From NCBI GenBank assembly GCA_002695905.1, contig NZQM01000151.1, forward strand, positions 1-64,000: a stretch of 64,000 nucleotides of DNA. Reading direction: 5' to 3'. This document shows positions 8,595 to 17,025 of this stretch, piece by piece (position 1 is the first letter of the stretch; each line of letters begins with the position of its first letter). The notes beneath the pieces are model-generated. The model was not told the DNA's origin, made no database searches, and saw only the letters and a program-made list of their open reading frames with translations. Position numbers and translations under genes: made by a program. The DNA comes from Parvibaculum sp. (GTDB lineage Bacteria; Pseudomonadota; Alphaproteobacteria; Parvibaculales; Parvibaculaceae).

Positions 8595-9335
8595 TTGGCC
8601 GACATTTTTCGCGAAGTCGAAGAAGACATTCGCCGCGACCGCCTACAGCAGCTTTGGGACAAATACGGTATCTATTTGATCGGTCTGGTGGTTGGCATTA
8701 TTGCCCTCACGAGCCTGGTCGTTGGATGGCGTGCCTATACACAGTCGCAGGCTGAGGATGCCTCAAAGGCCTTTGCAGCAGCAATCGCAGAAGCGGCGCA
8801 GGAAGGTGCAGATGCGGCGGCCATTTTTAGCAGTTTGGTAGACCGGTCTCCCAGCGGATATGCAGCACTTGCCCGTTTAAGAGCCGCAGGTGCTCTTGCG
8901 GAAGCAGGAGAGGTTGATCAGGCAATCGCGGCTTATGACGCCGTCGCGGCAGACAGCGGTGCGGACGACATCTTGAGAGACCTTGCAAAAGTTAAATCAG
9001 GCACCTTGTTGGTTGGCCGCACGAGTTATGACGATCTGGCCATCCGTCTAGTGCCGCTGGCTGGCAATGAAGAGCCATGGCGCAATCCGGCGCGAGAGGC
9101 GTTGGGCATGGCAGCCTATGCAGAGCAGAAATATGCTCAGGCACAGAGCTTTTTTCAAAGCATTGTTGACGATCAGACAGCCACACCAGGTGTAAGAGAC
9201 CGGGCGCATGTGATGCTTGCCTTGATTGCACCTTATGTCCCTGCGCCCCAAACCGTTCCGTTGGAGGCCTCTGAAATCGCACCAGGGGAACCTGCCCCTG
9301 CTAGCTCAATAGAACCAACGGGAGAAGCACAATGA
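8595..9335 (+). CDS. YfgM-like membrane-anchored TPR protein
   Basis: A 246-residue protein with a cytoplasmic N-terminus, one membrane helix (YGIYLIGLVVGIIALTSLVVGW) and a periplasmic helical-repeat domain. It belongs to the group containing E. coli YfgM, an ancillary partner of the SecYEG translocon and periplasmic chaperones. The start is a TTG with GGAG seven bases before it; no upstream ATG fits. Its 3' end overlaps the ATG of bamB (ATGA), giving the conserved order yfgM-bamB-der. The C-terminal tail is rich in Pro, Ala and Glu and appears unstructured. A role in envelope protein traffic is inferred from family and context. Confidence 0.85.
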   Translation: MADIFREVEEDIRRDRLQQLWDKYGIYLIGLVVGIIALTSLVVGWRAYTQSQAEDASKAFAAAIAEAAQEGADAAAIFSSLVDRSPSGYAALARLRAAGALAEAGEVDQAIAAYDAVAADSGADDILRDLAKVKSGTLLVGRTSYDDLAIRLVPLAGNEEPWRNPAREALGMAAYAEQKYAQAQSFFQSIVDDQTATPGVRDRAHVMLALIAPYVPAPQTVPLEASEIAPGEPAPASSIEPTGEAQ

Positions 9336-10666
9336 CAACATGGCGTGTGGTGACACTTAGCCTGGCTGCAGCTTTGACACTTGGCGGCTGTGAGACATTT
9401 CAAGACATCATTTCAAGCGAAGACAAAGAGGAGATACCGGGCGAGCGCATCTCTGTTATGGCTCTTGAACGGAAGCTAGAAGCCGACCCGCGGTTGGCTT
9501 CCTTGGAGGTTGTTCTTCCGCGCCCCTACGTTAATGAGGATTGGCCGCAACCAGGTGGTTATGCTGATAATGCGATGCATCATTTGCAGGCGTCGGGCTC
9601 TTTGGATGTTCTGTGGAGCAGCAATGCCGGGTCAGGGTCGAGCAGCTCTACAGAGCTTGCAACGGCGCTAGTTGCCGCTGCCGGACAGGTTTATGTCCTG
9701 GATACAGAAACGGTCGTGCGGGCGTTCAATTCAACGACCGGCGATGAAGCCTGGGAAACAGAACTTGCGCCCGAGGAGGAAGATGCGGATGAAGGCCGCG
9801 GTGGCGGAGTCGCGTTTGAGAGCGGCAGGCTTTTTGTCACAACCGGGTTTGGTGAGGCGATTGCTCTTGATGCGGCAAGTGGCGAGGTGATTTGGCGGAG
9901 CGACCTTGGAACACCCTTCCGGGCTGCCCCGACGGTGAATGGTGGCCGCATGTTCACCATCACGTCGGATAATCAAATGATCAGCCTGAACACCGAAGAC
10001 GGGTCTGTTCTCTGGCGGCATCGCGGGATTGTTGAAAGCGCTGGGATTTTGGCCGCAACATCTCCAGCAGTGTCAGGGTCCATTGTCGTGGTGCCCTATT
10101 CCTCCGGTGAGCTCTATGCGCTGCGCGTTGAAAATGGCAACTCGCTTTGGTCAGATAGCCTCACGCGGACTGGTAATGTGACCTCTCTAACGGAGCTCAA
10201 CGACATTGCCGGACGCCCTGTGATCGATAGAGGCCGGGTCTACGCAGTCAGCCATTCGGGTCGCGCGGTTTCGATTGACATTCGAACGGGCGAGCGCGTC
10301 TGGACACGCAACATTGCAGGCACACAAACACCTTGGGTTGCTGGCGGGTTTATCTTTGTTGTGACGCTGGATGCGGAAGTCGTGGCGCTCTCGAGGCGCG
10401 ATGGACGTATTCGCTGGATACAGAAGTTGGAACGGTTTGAAGACGAGGAAGACCGCGATGGTCCGATTGAATGGAGTGGACCTGTGCTCGCGGGCGATCG
10501 CTTGGTTCTTGTATCGTCTCTCGGTGAAGCCGTGTCTTTATCGCCATATTCAGGTGAGGAGCTAGGCCGTATTGAGCTGCCGGACGCTGTGTTTGTACCG
10601 CCAATTCTGGCCAATGAAACGCTCTTTGTATTGACCGACGATGCACGTATCGTTGCTTTGAAGTAG
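9332..10666 (+). CDS. bamB: Outer-membrane assembly lipoprotein BamB
   Basis: Component of the BAM complex that folds beta-barrel proteins into the outer membrane. The 444-residue precursor has a lipoprotein signal with lipobox LGGC (Cys20). It then has a PQQ-like eight-blade propeller, seen in recurring patterns such as VYVLDTETVVRAFNSTTGDEAWE, LFVTTGFGEAIALDAASGEVIW and LYALRVENGNSLW. It is translationally coupled to the YfgM-like gene and followed 71 bases later by der, the same order as in many proteobacteria. An acidic insert (PEEEDADEGRGG) lies in an early blade. Confidence 0.93.
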   Translation: MTTWRVVTLSLAAALTLGGCETFQDIISSEDKEEIPGERISVMALERKLEADPRLASLEVVLPRPYVNEDWPQPGGYADNAMHHLQASGSLDVLWSSNAGSGSSSSTELATALVAAAGQVYVLDTETVVRAFNSTTGDEAWETELAPEEEDADEGRGGGVAFESGRLFVTTGFGEAIALDAASGEVIWRSDLGTPFRAAPTVNGGRMFTITSDNQMISLNTEDGSVLWRHRGIVESAGILAATSPAVSGSIVVVPYSSGELYALRVENGNSLWSDSLTRTGNVTSLTELNDIAGRPVIDRGRVYAVSHSGRAVSIDIRTGERVWTRNIAGTQTPWVAGGFIFVVTLDAEVVALSRRDGRIRWIQKLERFEDEEDRDGPIEWSGPVLAGDRLVLVSSLGEAVSLSPYSGEELGRIELPDAVFVPPILANETLFVLTDDARIVALK

Positions 10667-10737
10667 TAGCTCAGGCGTCCTGGGGCCCAGTGGCCTGGAC
10701 ATGTCTGGAACCGCTATGAAAGGCGGACGGGAAACCA

Positions 10738-12156
10738 ATGCCGTTTAAACTTGCCATTGTCGGTCGCCCCAATGTGGGCAAATCGACTCTTTTCAACCGC
10801 TTGGTTGGAAAGAAGCTCGCGCTTGTCGACGACACGCCTGGTGTGACCCGTGACAGGCGAGAGGGTGACGCGAGCATCGCAGACATTGAATTTACCATCG
10901 TTGATACCGCCGGCCTCGAAGACGCCAAGGGTGATGTTCTGGAGGCCCGGATGCAGAAGGGGACGGAGCTGGCGATTTCGGAAGCCGACGTCTGCCTACT
11001 TCTCGTCGATGCGCGAGCCGGGATCACGCCCGCGGATGCCTATTTTTCCCAGCTTCTGAGAAAAGTGGAGACGCCTGTTATTCTGGCCGCCAACAAGTGT
11101 GAGGGCGGCGCCGGTGAGGCCGGGCGACTGGAGGCTTATGAACTTGGCCTCGGCGCACCGCTCCCTCTGTCTGCAGAACATGGCGAAGGACTGGGCGATC
11201 TGTATGACGCGCTGTTGCCTTTTGCGAAGGCGTTTGAAGAAGCCGAGGCAAACCAGGCTGTCGAAGATGCATTGGAGAACGACGAAGGCTTTGACCCCGA
11301 CGCGCCTTATGAGCCTGACCTTGAAACACCCTTGCGTGTCGCCGTGGTGGGACGCCCCAATGCCGGCAAGTCCACTTTAGTCAATCAGTTGCTGGGTGAG
11401 GACCGGATGCTCACCGGTCCGGAGGCAGGCATTACTCGGGACTCCATTGGTGTCGAGTGGGAATGGCGCGGGCGCCGCGTCAAGCTGCATGACACAGCAG
11501 GGCTCAGACGGCGCGCGCGGATAACAAAGAAACTCGAAAAACTCTCGGCGGCAGATGCTCTGAGGGCTGTTCGCTTTGCAGAGATTGTCGTCATCCTGAT
11601 TGATGCGACCATTCCCTTCGAAAAGCAGGATCTGCACATCACAGATCTGGTTGAACAGGAGGGTCGAGCGCTGGTCATCGCGGTCAATAAATGGGACCTG
11701 GTGGAAACGCCCCAAGAGACCATGGAAGACCTGAAGGAAAAGCTCAGCCGTCTCCTCCCGCAGGTCCGTGGCGTGCCCATTGTCACCTTCTCTGCATTGA
11801 CGGGGAAGGGCGTTGAGAAATTGATGCCAAAGATTGAAGAAATCCACGGGATCTGGAACGCCCGCATTCCAACCGCAAAACTCAATAAGTGGCTGAGCAT
11901 GACATCGTCAAAGAACCCGCCACCAGCATCAAGGGGTCGGCCGGTCACACTGCGCTATGCAACGCAGGTGAAAAGTCGTCCGCCAACCTTTGCGATTTTC
12001 TCAAGCCGCGCGCATGAAGTGCCGACATCTTACAAACGCTATCTTGTGAATGCGCTCCGGGAAGAATTTGATCTCCGAGGTGTTCCGATCCGGCTGAACA
12101 TGCGCAAACGCGATAACCCATTCGCGGCAAAGGCGAGCAAGCGCAAACTGGGTTAG
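10738..12156 (+). CDS. der: Ribosome biogenesis GTPase Der (EngA)
   Basis: Essential double GTPase that helps mature the 50S ribosomal subunit. It contains two consecutive G domains, with P-loops GRPNVGKST (about 9-17) and GRPNAGKST (about 205), each followed by its DTAGL switch motif, and a C-terminal KH-like domain ending in a basic tail ([18 protein letters not shown]). The first-domain G4 motif reads NKCE rather than NKxD, while the second is a regular NKWD. The 472-residue length is normal. A hairpin repeat follows the stop codon and separates der from the convergent ABC-F gene. Confidence 0.96.
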   Translation: MPFKLAIVGRPNVGKSTLFNRLVGKKLALVDDTPGVTRDRREGDASIADIEFTIVDTAGLEDAKGDVLEARMQKGTELAISEADVCLLLVDARAGITPADAYFSQLLRKVETPVILAANKCEGGAGEAGRLEAYELGLGAPLPLSAEHGEGLGDLYDALLPFAKAFEEAEANQAVEDALENDEGFDPDAPYEPDLETPLRVAVVGRPNAGKSTLVNQLLGEDRMLTGPEAGITRDSIGVEWEWRGRRVKLHDTAGLRRRARITKKLEKLSAADALRAVRFAEIVVILIDATIPFEKQDLHITDLVEQEGRALVIAVNKWDLVETPQETMEDLKEKLSRLLPQVRGVPIVTFSALTGKGVEKLMPKIEEIHGIWNARIPTAKLNKWLSMTSSKNPPPASRGRPVTLRYATQVKSRPPTFAIFSSRAHEVPTSYKRYLVNALREEFDLRGVPIRLNMRKRDNPFAAKASKRKLG

Positions 12157-12157
12157 A

Positions 12158-12252
12158 GCATTTCCAGCGCAAGTCGCAGACTTCAGCGTTCGGAAATGCG
12201 TTAAGCAAGGAATCTGGAGCCTGTTTTTGAGTTGATCAAACCCAGAAGGCTC
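12158..12252. repeat. Two-hairpin intergenic repeat, copy A
   Basis: The first hairpin has outer arms GCATTTCC/GGAAATGC (12158-12165 and 12192-12199) and an inner stem AAGTC/GACTT. The second hairpin has arms GAGCCT/AGGCTC (12217-12222 and 12247-12252) with inner TTTGA/TCAAA. It fills the gap between the convergent der and ABC-F genes and could also end both transcripts. Copies of the first part recur near 29.6, 32.1, 34.6, 48.9 and 49.4 kb. Confidence 0.75.
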
Positions 12253-13847
12253 TAGTCGGGCCCCAGCCGAACGACATCAGACACATTCATGCTCTCAACA
12301 AATATTGGGTCGTGCGACGTAAATAGGAGCGCGCCGCGATAGGCTTTAAGGGCGGTCTCCAATGCTTCCAACGCGTTTATGTCCAGGTGATTACTGGGTT
12401 CATCCAACAGGAGCAGTTGAGCAGGTTCTGGGCAATTGAGCAGGCGTACGAGATCAGCTCGCAGGCGTTCTCCAGCGCTAAGCTGGTCGAATGCCGTCAC
12501 TGCTTTCTCTCGTCGCAGGCCGACACGGGCAAGGCTTGTTCGAATATCAGTCTGTGGCCATTGAGGACGATAGGCGAGGCAACGATCAAGCGGCGTTTCC
12601 ATCGGCGCATGATCTTCTTGTTGCAGCAAATAGCCGATAGGGACCCGTCGAGTCACTGTGCCGTTGTCCGGCGTCTTCCGCCCGGCGATCAGATCTAGAA
12701 GCGTTGATTTGCCGCTGCCATTTTCCCCTGCCAGATGCAGCCGCTGAGGCCCTTTGACCGACCAACAGAAATTATTCAACAGGGCCCTGGTGCCATAACC
12801 AAAGCAAAGACCCGCTACGTCCAGAACAGGTTGGTGTGGATGAACTTCGCTGGCAGCAGCGTCAAACTGGACAGGAGTTGTTTCTTTAAGCCCCGCGCGG
12901 GCTGTGGCAACCCGGTCTTCGGCGGCCGACAGGCGGGCATGCTTGATCTGGTTAAGTCGGCTGGCAGTATGCTGGCTCCGCGCCATTCGACCATCAAGAA
13001 CGATTTTCGGCTGACTTCCTTTGCTGCGCTCCCTGCGCCCTTTGGCTGCCCTACGTTCCAGACGTTCGCGGGCAACTTGTTGGTTGCGTTGCGCTTGTCG
13101 CTCCGCTTGCCGCGCGTGGGCAATACGCCCAATAACTGCTTGCTGTTGGGATGTTTTTTCTTCGAGGTAGTGGGTGTAGTTGCCGCCATAAGTATCGAGA
13201 CTTGTTTGTGTCAGCTCCCAAATTTCATCGGGAAGGGCGAGCAAATGCCGGTCATGAGAGATGAGCAGCCAGGCAAAAGCTGCGTTGCGAAGCCAGGTTT
13301 CAAGCCAGGCGCGGCCAGCCTGATCCAAATGGTTGGAAGGTTCATCCAGAATGAGAAGATCAGGGTTCGACTGTTGAACACCGAGAATTTGCAGTCTTAG
13401 CCATTCACCACCACTGAGGTCGGTGACCCGGTGTGTCAGAGAGACATGCCCTAAGCCCAACTCCCGAAGCTGTCGACAAAGGTCATCTTCTAGGCCCCAG
13501 TCGTCAGCAACCAGGGCCATGTCCTCTACCGTTGCTACGCCTCCATGGTTTCTTGTGAGCGCATCGAATTTTGCTCCAACCCGGAGATAGTCCACCACAC
13601 GCAGGCCCCCAGGGGGCGTCGCGTCCTGTGCCAGAAGGGCAATACGACCACCAACGATGAGACCGCCCCGCGCAGGCACAAGTGCTTCTGAAAGCAGCCG
13701 GGCGAGACTCGACTTGCCGCTGCCATTGTCGCCGACAAGCGCGACTTTTTGGTGGGGTCTGATGGAAAAAGTGACGTCTGAAAAAAGTTCTGTGCCATCC
13801 GGCAACAGGTAGGCGAGTTTATCGCCTGCAACCAAAAATGGTGGCAT
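12252..13847 (-). CDS. ABC-F family ATPase
   Basis: A 531-residue soluble protein with two ABC ATPase domains and no membrane segment, as in the ABC-F group that acts on the ribosome or confers antibiotic tolerance. Walker A motifs are GDNGSGKSS and GENGSGKST, the first signature is LSGGE and the second LSAGE, and both Walker B motifs read LLILDEPSNHLD or LLLLDEPSNHLD. The inter-domain linker is strongly basic and helical (RIAHARQAERQAQRNQQVARERLERR) and carries KGSQPKIVLDGR, a pattern I associate with a proteobacterial ABC-F subgroup without a firm name. GGAG upstream supports the start. The specific role is not known. Confidence 0.88.
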   Translation of the reverse strand: MPPFLVAGDKLAYLLPDGTELFSDVTFSIRPHQKVALVGDNGSGKSSLARLLSEALVPARGGLIVGGRIALLAQDATPPGGLRVVDYLRVGAKFDALTRNHGGVATVEDMALVADDWGLEDDLCRQLRELGLGHVSLTHRVTDLSGGEWLRLQILGVQQSNPDLLILDEPSNHLDQAGRAWLETWLRNAAFAWLLISHDRHLLALPDEIWELTQTSLDTYGGNYTHYLEEKTSQQQAVIGRIAHARQAERQAQRNQQVARERLERRAAKGRRERSKGSQPKIVLDGRMARSQHTASRLNQIKHARLSAAEDRVATARAGLKETTPVQFDAAASEVHPHQPVLDVAGLCFGYGTRALLNNFCWSVKGPQRLHLAGENGSGKSTLLDLIAGRKTPDNGTVTRRVPIGYLLQQEDHAPMETPLDRCLAYRPQWPQTDIRTSLARVGLRREKAVTAFDQLSAGERLRADLVRLLNCPEPAQLLLLDEPSNHLDINALEALETALKAYRGALLFTSHDPIFVESMNVSDVVRLGPD

Positions 13848-14001
13848 GGATCAAATCTCCGGCAAGAGGAATTCCTTATGCTCGGTCTATTTGTCCATTG
13901 TCCTTTATCCTCAATCGGTTCGCCTGCAGAGGTTCCTGGAAATAAGGTAAGGGCGAGGGCCCTGGATAACAAGGTGTTACACGAAAAGGTACCCGTGCCA
14001 A

Positions 14002-14712
14002 TTACGACTGGAAGGAAACAACTTCTCCATGGCGGGTACACGCCTCACTCACCAGGTCGAGAAAGAGCGGCGCAATGTCTTCCGGCGTTCGCAGTGTCCC
14101 TGGATCTTCGCCCGGCATGGCTGTCGCCCGCATCTTGGTCGCGATCGGGCCCGGGCTCACCATGTTGATGCGCAGTTCTGTCTTCTCTACTTCATGCGCC
14201 CAGGTTTTGACCAAGGCTTCCAGTGCTGCTTTTGAAACAGAATAGGCACCCCAGAAAGGACGGCACTTTTGCGCTGCACCGGACGTCACAAAGACGGCGC
14301 GTCCTGCTTCTGCACGCTGCAGCAGTGGGTCCAGCGACCGGATCAAGCGATAATTCGTGGTGACATTCACCGCAAATACCTTGTCCCATTCATCTGGTGA
14401 GATGTGACTTGTTGGTGTCAGCGGTCCGAGGATGCCTGCATTGCCGACCAGAATATCAAGCTTGCCCCAACGCTCGAAAATCGTCCCACCCAAGCGGTCA
14501 ATCGCATCAAAATCGGTGAGGTCGAGAGGCACGAGCGTCGCGGTCCCGCCTGCCTTCCGGATTTCATCGTCGACTTCTTCCAGGGCGCCGACCGTGCGTG
14601 CCACCAGGATGACGTGAGCCCCCTCAGCGGCCAAAGCGAGCGCAACAGCTCGCCCAATTCCCCGTGACGCGCCTGTAATCAGCGCGAGCTTGTCTGCAAG
14701 TCGTCCTGTCAT
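14002..14712 (-). CDS. SDR-family oxidoreductase next to purF
   Basis: A 236-residue short-chain dehydrogenase with TGASRGIGRA near the N-terminus, the NAG motif (LVGNAGILG), a catalytic serine in VFVTSGAA and the YxxxK pair as YSVSK. The association of an SDR directly downstream of purF is common in Alphaproteobacteria, but its substrate is unknown and it has no clear role in purine synthesis. Only 19 bases separate it from purF, and these are nearly all three copies of CTGCT, so co-transcription is likely. The C-terminal region (PGPIATKMRATAMPGEDPGTL) fits the substrate-binding lid. Confidence 0.88.
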   Translation of the reverse strand: MTGRLADKLALITGASRGIGRAVALALAAEGAHVILVARTVGALEEVDDEIRKAGGTATLVPLDLTDFDAIDRLGGTIFERWGKLDILVGNAGILGPLTPTSHISPDEWDKVFAVNVTTNYRLIRSLDPLLQRAEAGRAVFVTSGAAQKCRPFWGAYSVSKAALEALVKTWAHEVEKTELRINMVSPGPIATKMRATAMPGEDPGTLRTPEDIAPLFLDLVSEACTRHGEVVSFQS

Positions 14713-14715
14713 AGT

Positions 14716-14730
14716 CTGCTCTGCTCTGCT
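14716..14730. repeat. CTGCT triplet tandem repeat in the purF-SDR spacer
   Basis: Three perfect copies of CTGCT (AGCAG in the mRNA sense) make up almost the whole 19-base spacer just before the SDR start codon. Such repeats can slip and change ribosome-site spacing. No effect is shown. Confidence 0.6.
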
Positions 14731-14731
14731 C

Positions 14732-16297
14732 TTAAGCGATTTCCGTCAACAGCGATAGCTGCGCGGAACGTTTTTCTTGTTGTTGATCGACCAGTAGCGT
14801 CGGGTATTCACCGGTGAAATAATGATCTGCGAATTGTGGGTTTTCATTGTCGCGGCCTTCAAACCCGAGCGCTCTATAGAGACCATCGACGGACACGAAG
14901 GCCAGACTGTCGACGCCGATATAGTTCCGCATGCCTTCCAGATCATAGTTCGCGGCCAACAATTGGTCCCGGTCGGGCGTGTCGATGCCGTAAAAATCTG
15001 GATGTGTGATGGGCGGGCTGGAAATGCGCATATGCACTTCCTTGGCACCTGCTTCGTACATCATTTTGACAATTTTCGCAGACGTCGTACCGCGGACGAT
15101 ACTGTCATCTACAAGGATGATCCGCTTTCCCTCAACAAGGGCCTTGTTCGCATTATGCTTCAGGCGCACACCGAGCGCGCGAATGTGCTGCGTGGGTTCG
15201 ATAAAGGTACGGCCCACATAATGGTTCCGAATGATGCCAAGTTCAAAAGGGATATTGGCTTCGGCTGCATAACCAATGGCTGCCGGTACGCCTGAGTCTG
15301 GAACCGGAATAACCACGTCCGCCTCTACATGAGATTCCCGGGAAAGCTCTTCGCCGGTCCGGCGACGGACATTGTAAACGCTCTGACCACCGACAACGCT
15401 GTCTGGGCGCGCGAAGTAGATATATTCAAAGACGCAAGGCCGCGGCTGCATGGGAGGGAAGGGGTGCAAGCTTTCGATGCCGTCTTTGGTAGCGACAATC
15501 ACCTCGCCTGGTTCGATCTCCCGAACAAAGCTCGCGCCAATAATGTCGAGCGCAACCGTTTCGGACGTGAGAATAGGACACCCATCAAGTTCGCCCAGGA
15601 TCAGCGGACGGATGCCGAGCGGATCGCGGGCACCGATCAATTTTTTGTTGGTAAGCGCGACGAGGGCGTACGCACCCTGAATCTGTCGGAGTGCATCAAC
15701 AAAACGGTTCGTTGTGCGGTCATGTCGGCCACGGGCGACCAGTTGCAGGATGACTTCCGTGTCTGACGTTGACTGGAAGATGGCGCCAGAACGCACCAGA
15801 TCATCTCGCAGCGTCAGCGCATTGGTCAGATTGCCATTATGGGCAATGGCAAAGCCGCCGCCCCAAAGGTCAGCAAAGAGCGGCTGAACATTGCGCAGGA
15901 TGGTTTCACCAGTTGTTGAGTAGCGCACATGACCGATAGCACCAGTACCAGCCAGTCGGTCCATCATCTTTGCGCTGGTGAAATGGTCGCCCACAAGGCC
16001 CATGCGCCGTTCAGAATGAAAATGTTCCCCGTCAAAGGAAACCAGACCAGCTGCTTCCTGGCCGCGGTGCTGTAGCGCATGCATACCAAGCGCTGTCAGC
16101 GCAGCTGCATCGGGATGGCCAAATATGCCAAAGACGCCACACTCTTCGCGCAGTCTATCTGCGTAGAGCTCGTCATGGCTGTCCAGAATGACACTGGCAC
16201 CTTCACCATGTGCAGGCGTTTTGTGTTGCATTTGAGCTGTGGCCCTGGAGCCAAATGAATCTACCGTGGAACCGTTCTTGGAACCTGTCTCGGACAT
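14732..16297 (-). CDS. purF: Amidophosphoribosyltransferase
   Basis: Committed step of purine synthesis: makes 5-phosphoribosylamine from PRPP and glutamine. The glutaminase domain begins at the processing site EECGVFGIFG, whose Cys (residue 53) becomes the N-terminal nucleophile after propeptide removal. HALQHRGQEAAG and the PRPP-binding loop IILVDDSIVRGTTS are present, and the 521-residue length otherwise fits. The predicted propeptide of 52 residues is unusually long and of low complexity. An internal Met at 23 is another possible start. It lies 15 bases after cvpA, as in many bacteria, and shares its operon with radA upstream. Confidence 0.95.
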   Translation of the reverse strand: MSETGSKNGSTVDSFGSRATAQMQHKTPAHGEGASVILDSHDELYADRLREECGVFGIFGHPDAAALTALGMHALQHRGQEAAGLVSFDGEHFHSERRMGLVGDHFTSAKMMDRLAGTGAIGHVRYSTTGETILRNVQPLFADLWGGGFAIAHNGNLTNALTLRDDLVRSGAIFQSTSDTEVILQLVARGRHDRTTNRFVDALRQIQGAYALVALTNKKLIGARDPLGIRPLILGELDGCPILTSETVALDIIGASFVREIEPGEVIVATKDGIESLHPFPPMQPRPCVFEYIYFARPDSVVGGQSVYNVRRRTGEELSRESHVEADVVIPVPDSGVPAAIGYAAEANIPFELGIIRNHYVGRTFIEPTQHIRALGVRLKHNANKALVEGKRIILVDDSIVRGTTSAKIVKMMYEAGAKEVHMRISSPPITHPDFYGIDTPDRDQLLAANYDLEGMRNYIGVDSLAFVSVDGLYRALGFEGRDNENPQFADHYFTGEYPTLLVDQQQEKRSAQLSLLTEIA

Positions 16298-16312
16298 CTG
16301 GGTGATCGTCCT

Positions 16313-16957
16313 CTATTCCTGTGTGGCTTCGAAAAGTTGATCGAGCCCCCTCCGTTCGGAAGGCTTATACCCTGTCGCATCGTCGCTGTCAGTGTCTGAT
16401 TTGGGCTCTTCTGTCCCAGGTGTTGCTGGGGGGGCAGTGCGTCGCCCTTCAGGGGTAAAGAAAGGCTCTGTTGGCGCGGTCGACTGCTGCGCCGCCAAGG
16501 ACGAGAGACCGCCTGCAACAAAGTCCACCAACGGCAAAAGGCGCGCCTCTGCGATCCATTCAGGTTGGTCTTCCCGGTCCGGGACGAGCCAGGTGAAAAG
16601 CAGAAAGGCGATGGCAACCACGAGAAGTCCCCGAAATACCCCGTAAATGAAGCCAAGAGAGCGATCAAGGAAGCCGATTTCGCCGCCATGCGCCCGATCA
16701 GTCCATCTATATGTCAGGGCAGAGATCGCGATATAAACGACACCGAATATCCCTGCGGCCGATATGGCAAGCGCGAGCCAGTAGGGTTCAGCAATTGCCT
16801 GTACAAGCGGGATAAGCAGCGGATAGAGGAGCAGGGCTGCGAGCGCTGCCACGACCCAGGCAAGGATCGACAATATCTCGCTCGCAAATCCTCGCACCAT
16901 GGCCAGAAGGCCGGAAACGATCATGATCGCGATGACTGCAATATCAAAAAGGGTCAT
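16313..16957 (-). CDS. cvpA: CvpA family membrane protein
   Basis: Inner-membrane protein of the CvpA (colicin V production) family, which in other bacteria supports envelope integrity. The start at 16957 (MTLFDIAVIAIMIVSG) is preferred over the track start 16987 because it opens directly with the first membrane helix. Four hydrophobic segments follow, including LALAISAAGIFGVVYIAISAL and LLVVAIAFLLFTW, with the family-typical FASEIL and DRSLGFIYGVFRG patterns. The C-terminal tail is long, Pro/Thr/Glu-rich and probably disordered. It sits between radA and purF, an order widely conserved in Alphaproteobacteria. Confidence 0.92.
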   Translation of the reverse strand: MTLFDIAVIAIMIVSGLLAMVRGFASEILSILAWVVAALAALLLYPLLIPLVQAIAEPYWLALAISAAGIFGVVYIAISALTYRWTDRAHGGEIGFLDRSLGFIYGVFRGLLVVAIAFLLFTWLVPDREDQPEWIAEARLLPLVDFVAGGLSSLAAQQSTAPTEPFFTPEGRRTAPPATPGTEEPKSDTDSDDATGYKPSERRGLDQLFEATQE

Positions 16958-17025
16958 GACGGGTCTGTCCCCCAACTCGAACGCCACATGAGGCCAGTCT
17001 AACGCTGTCGTGGGGCTGGGTCACC

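Noticed and set aside
12735-13400. Plus-strand ORF of 221 residues opposite the ABC-F gene
   Set aside because: It is an antisense shadow of a well-supported ABC-F gene with no motif of its own.
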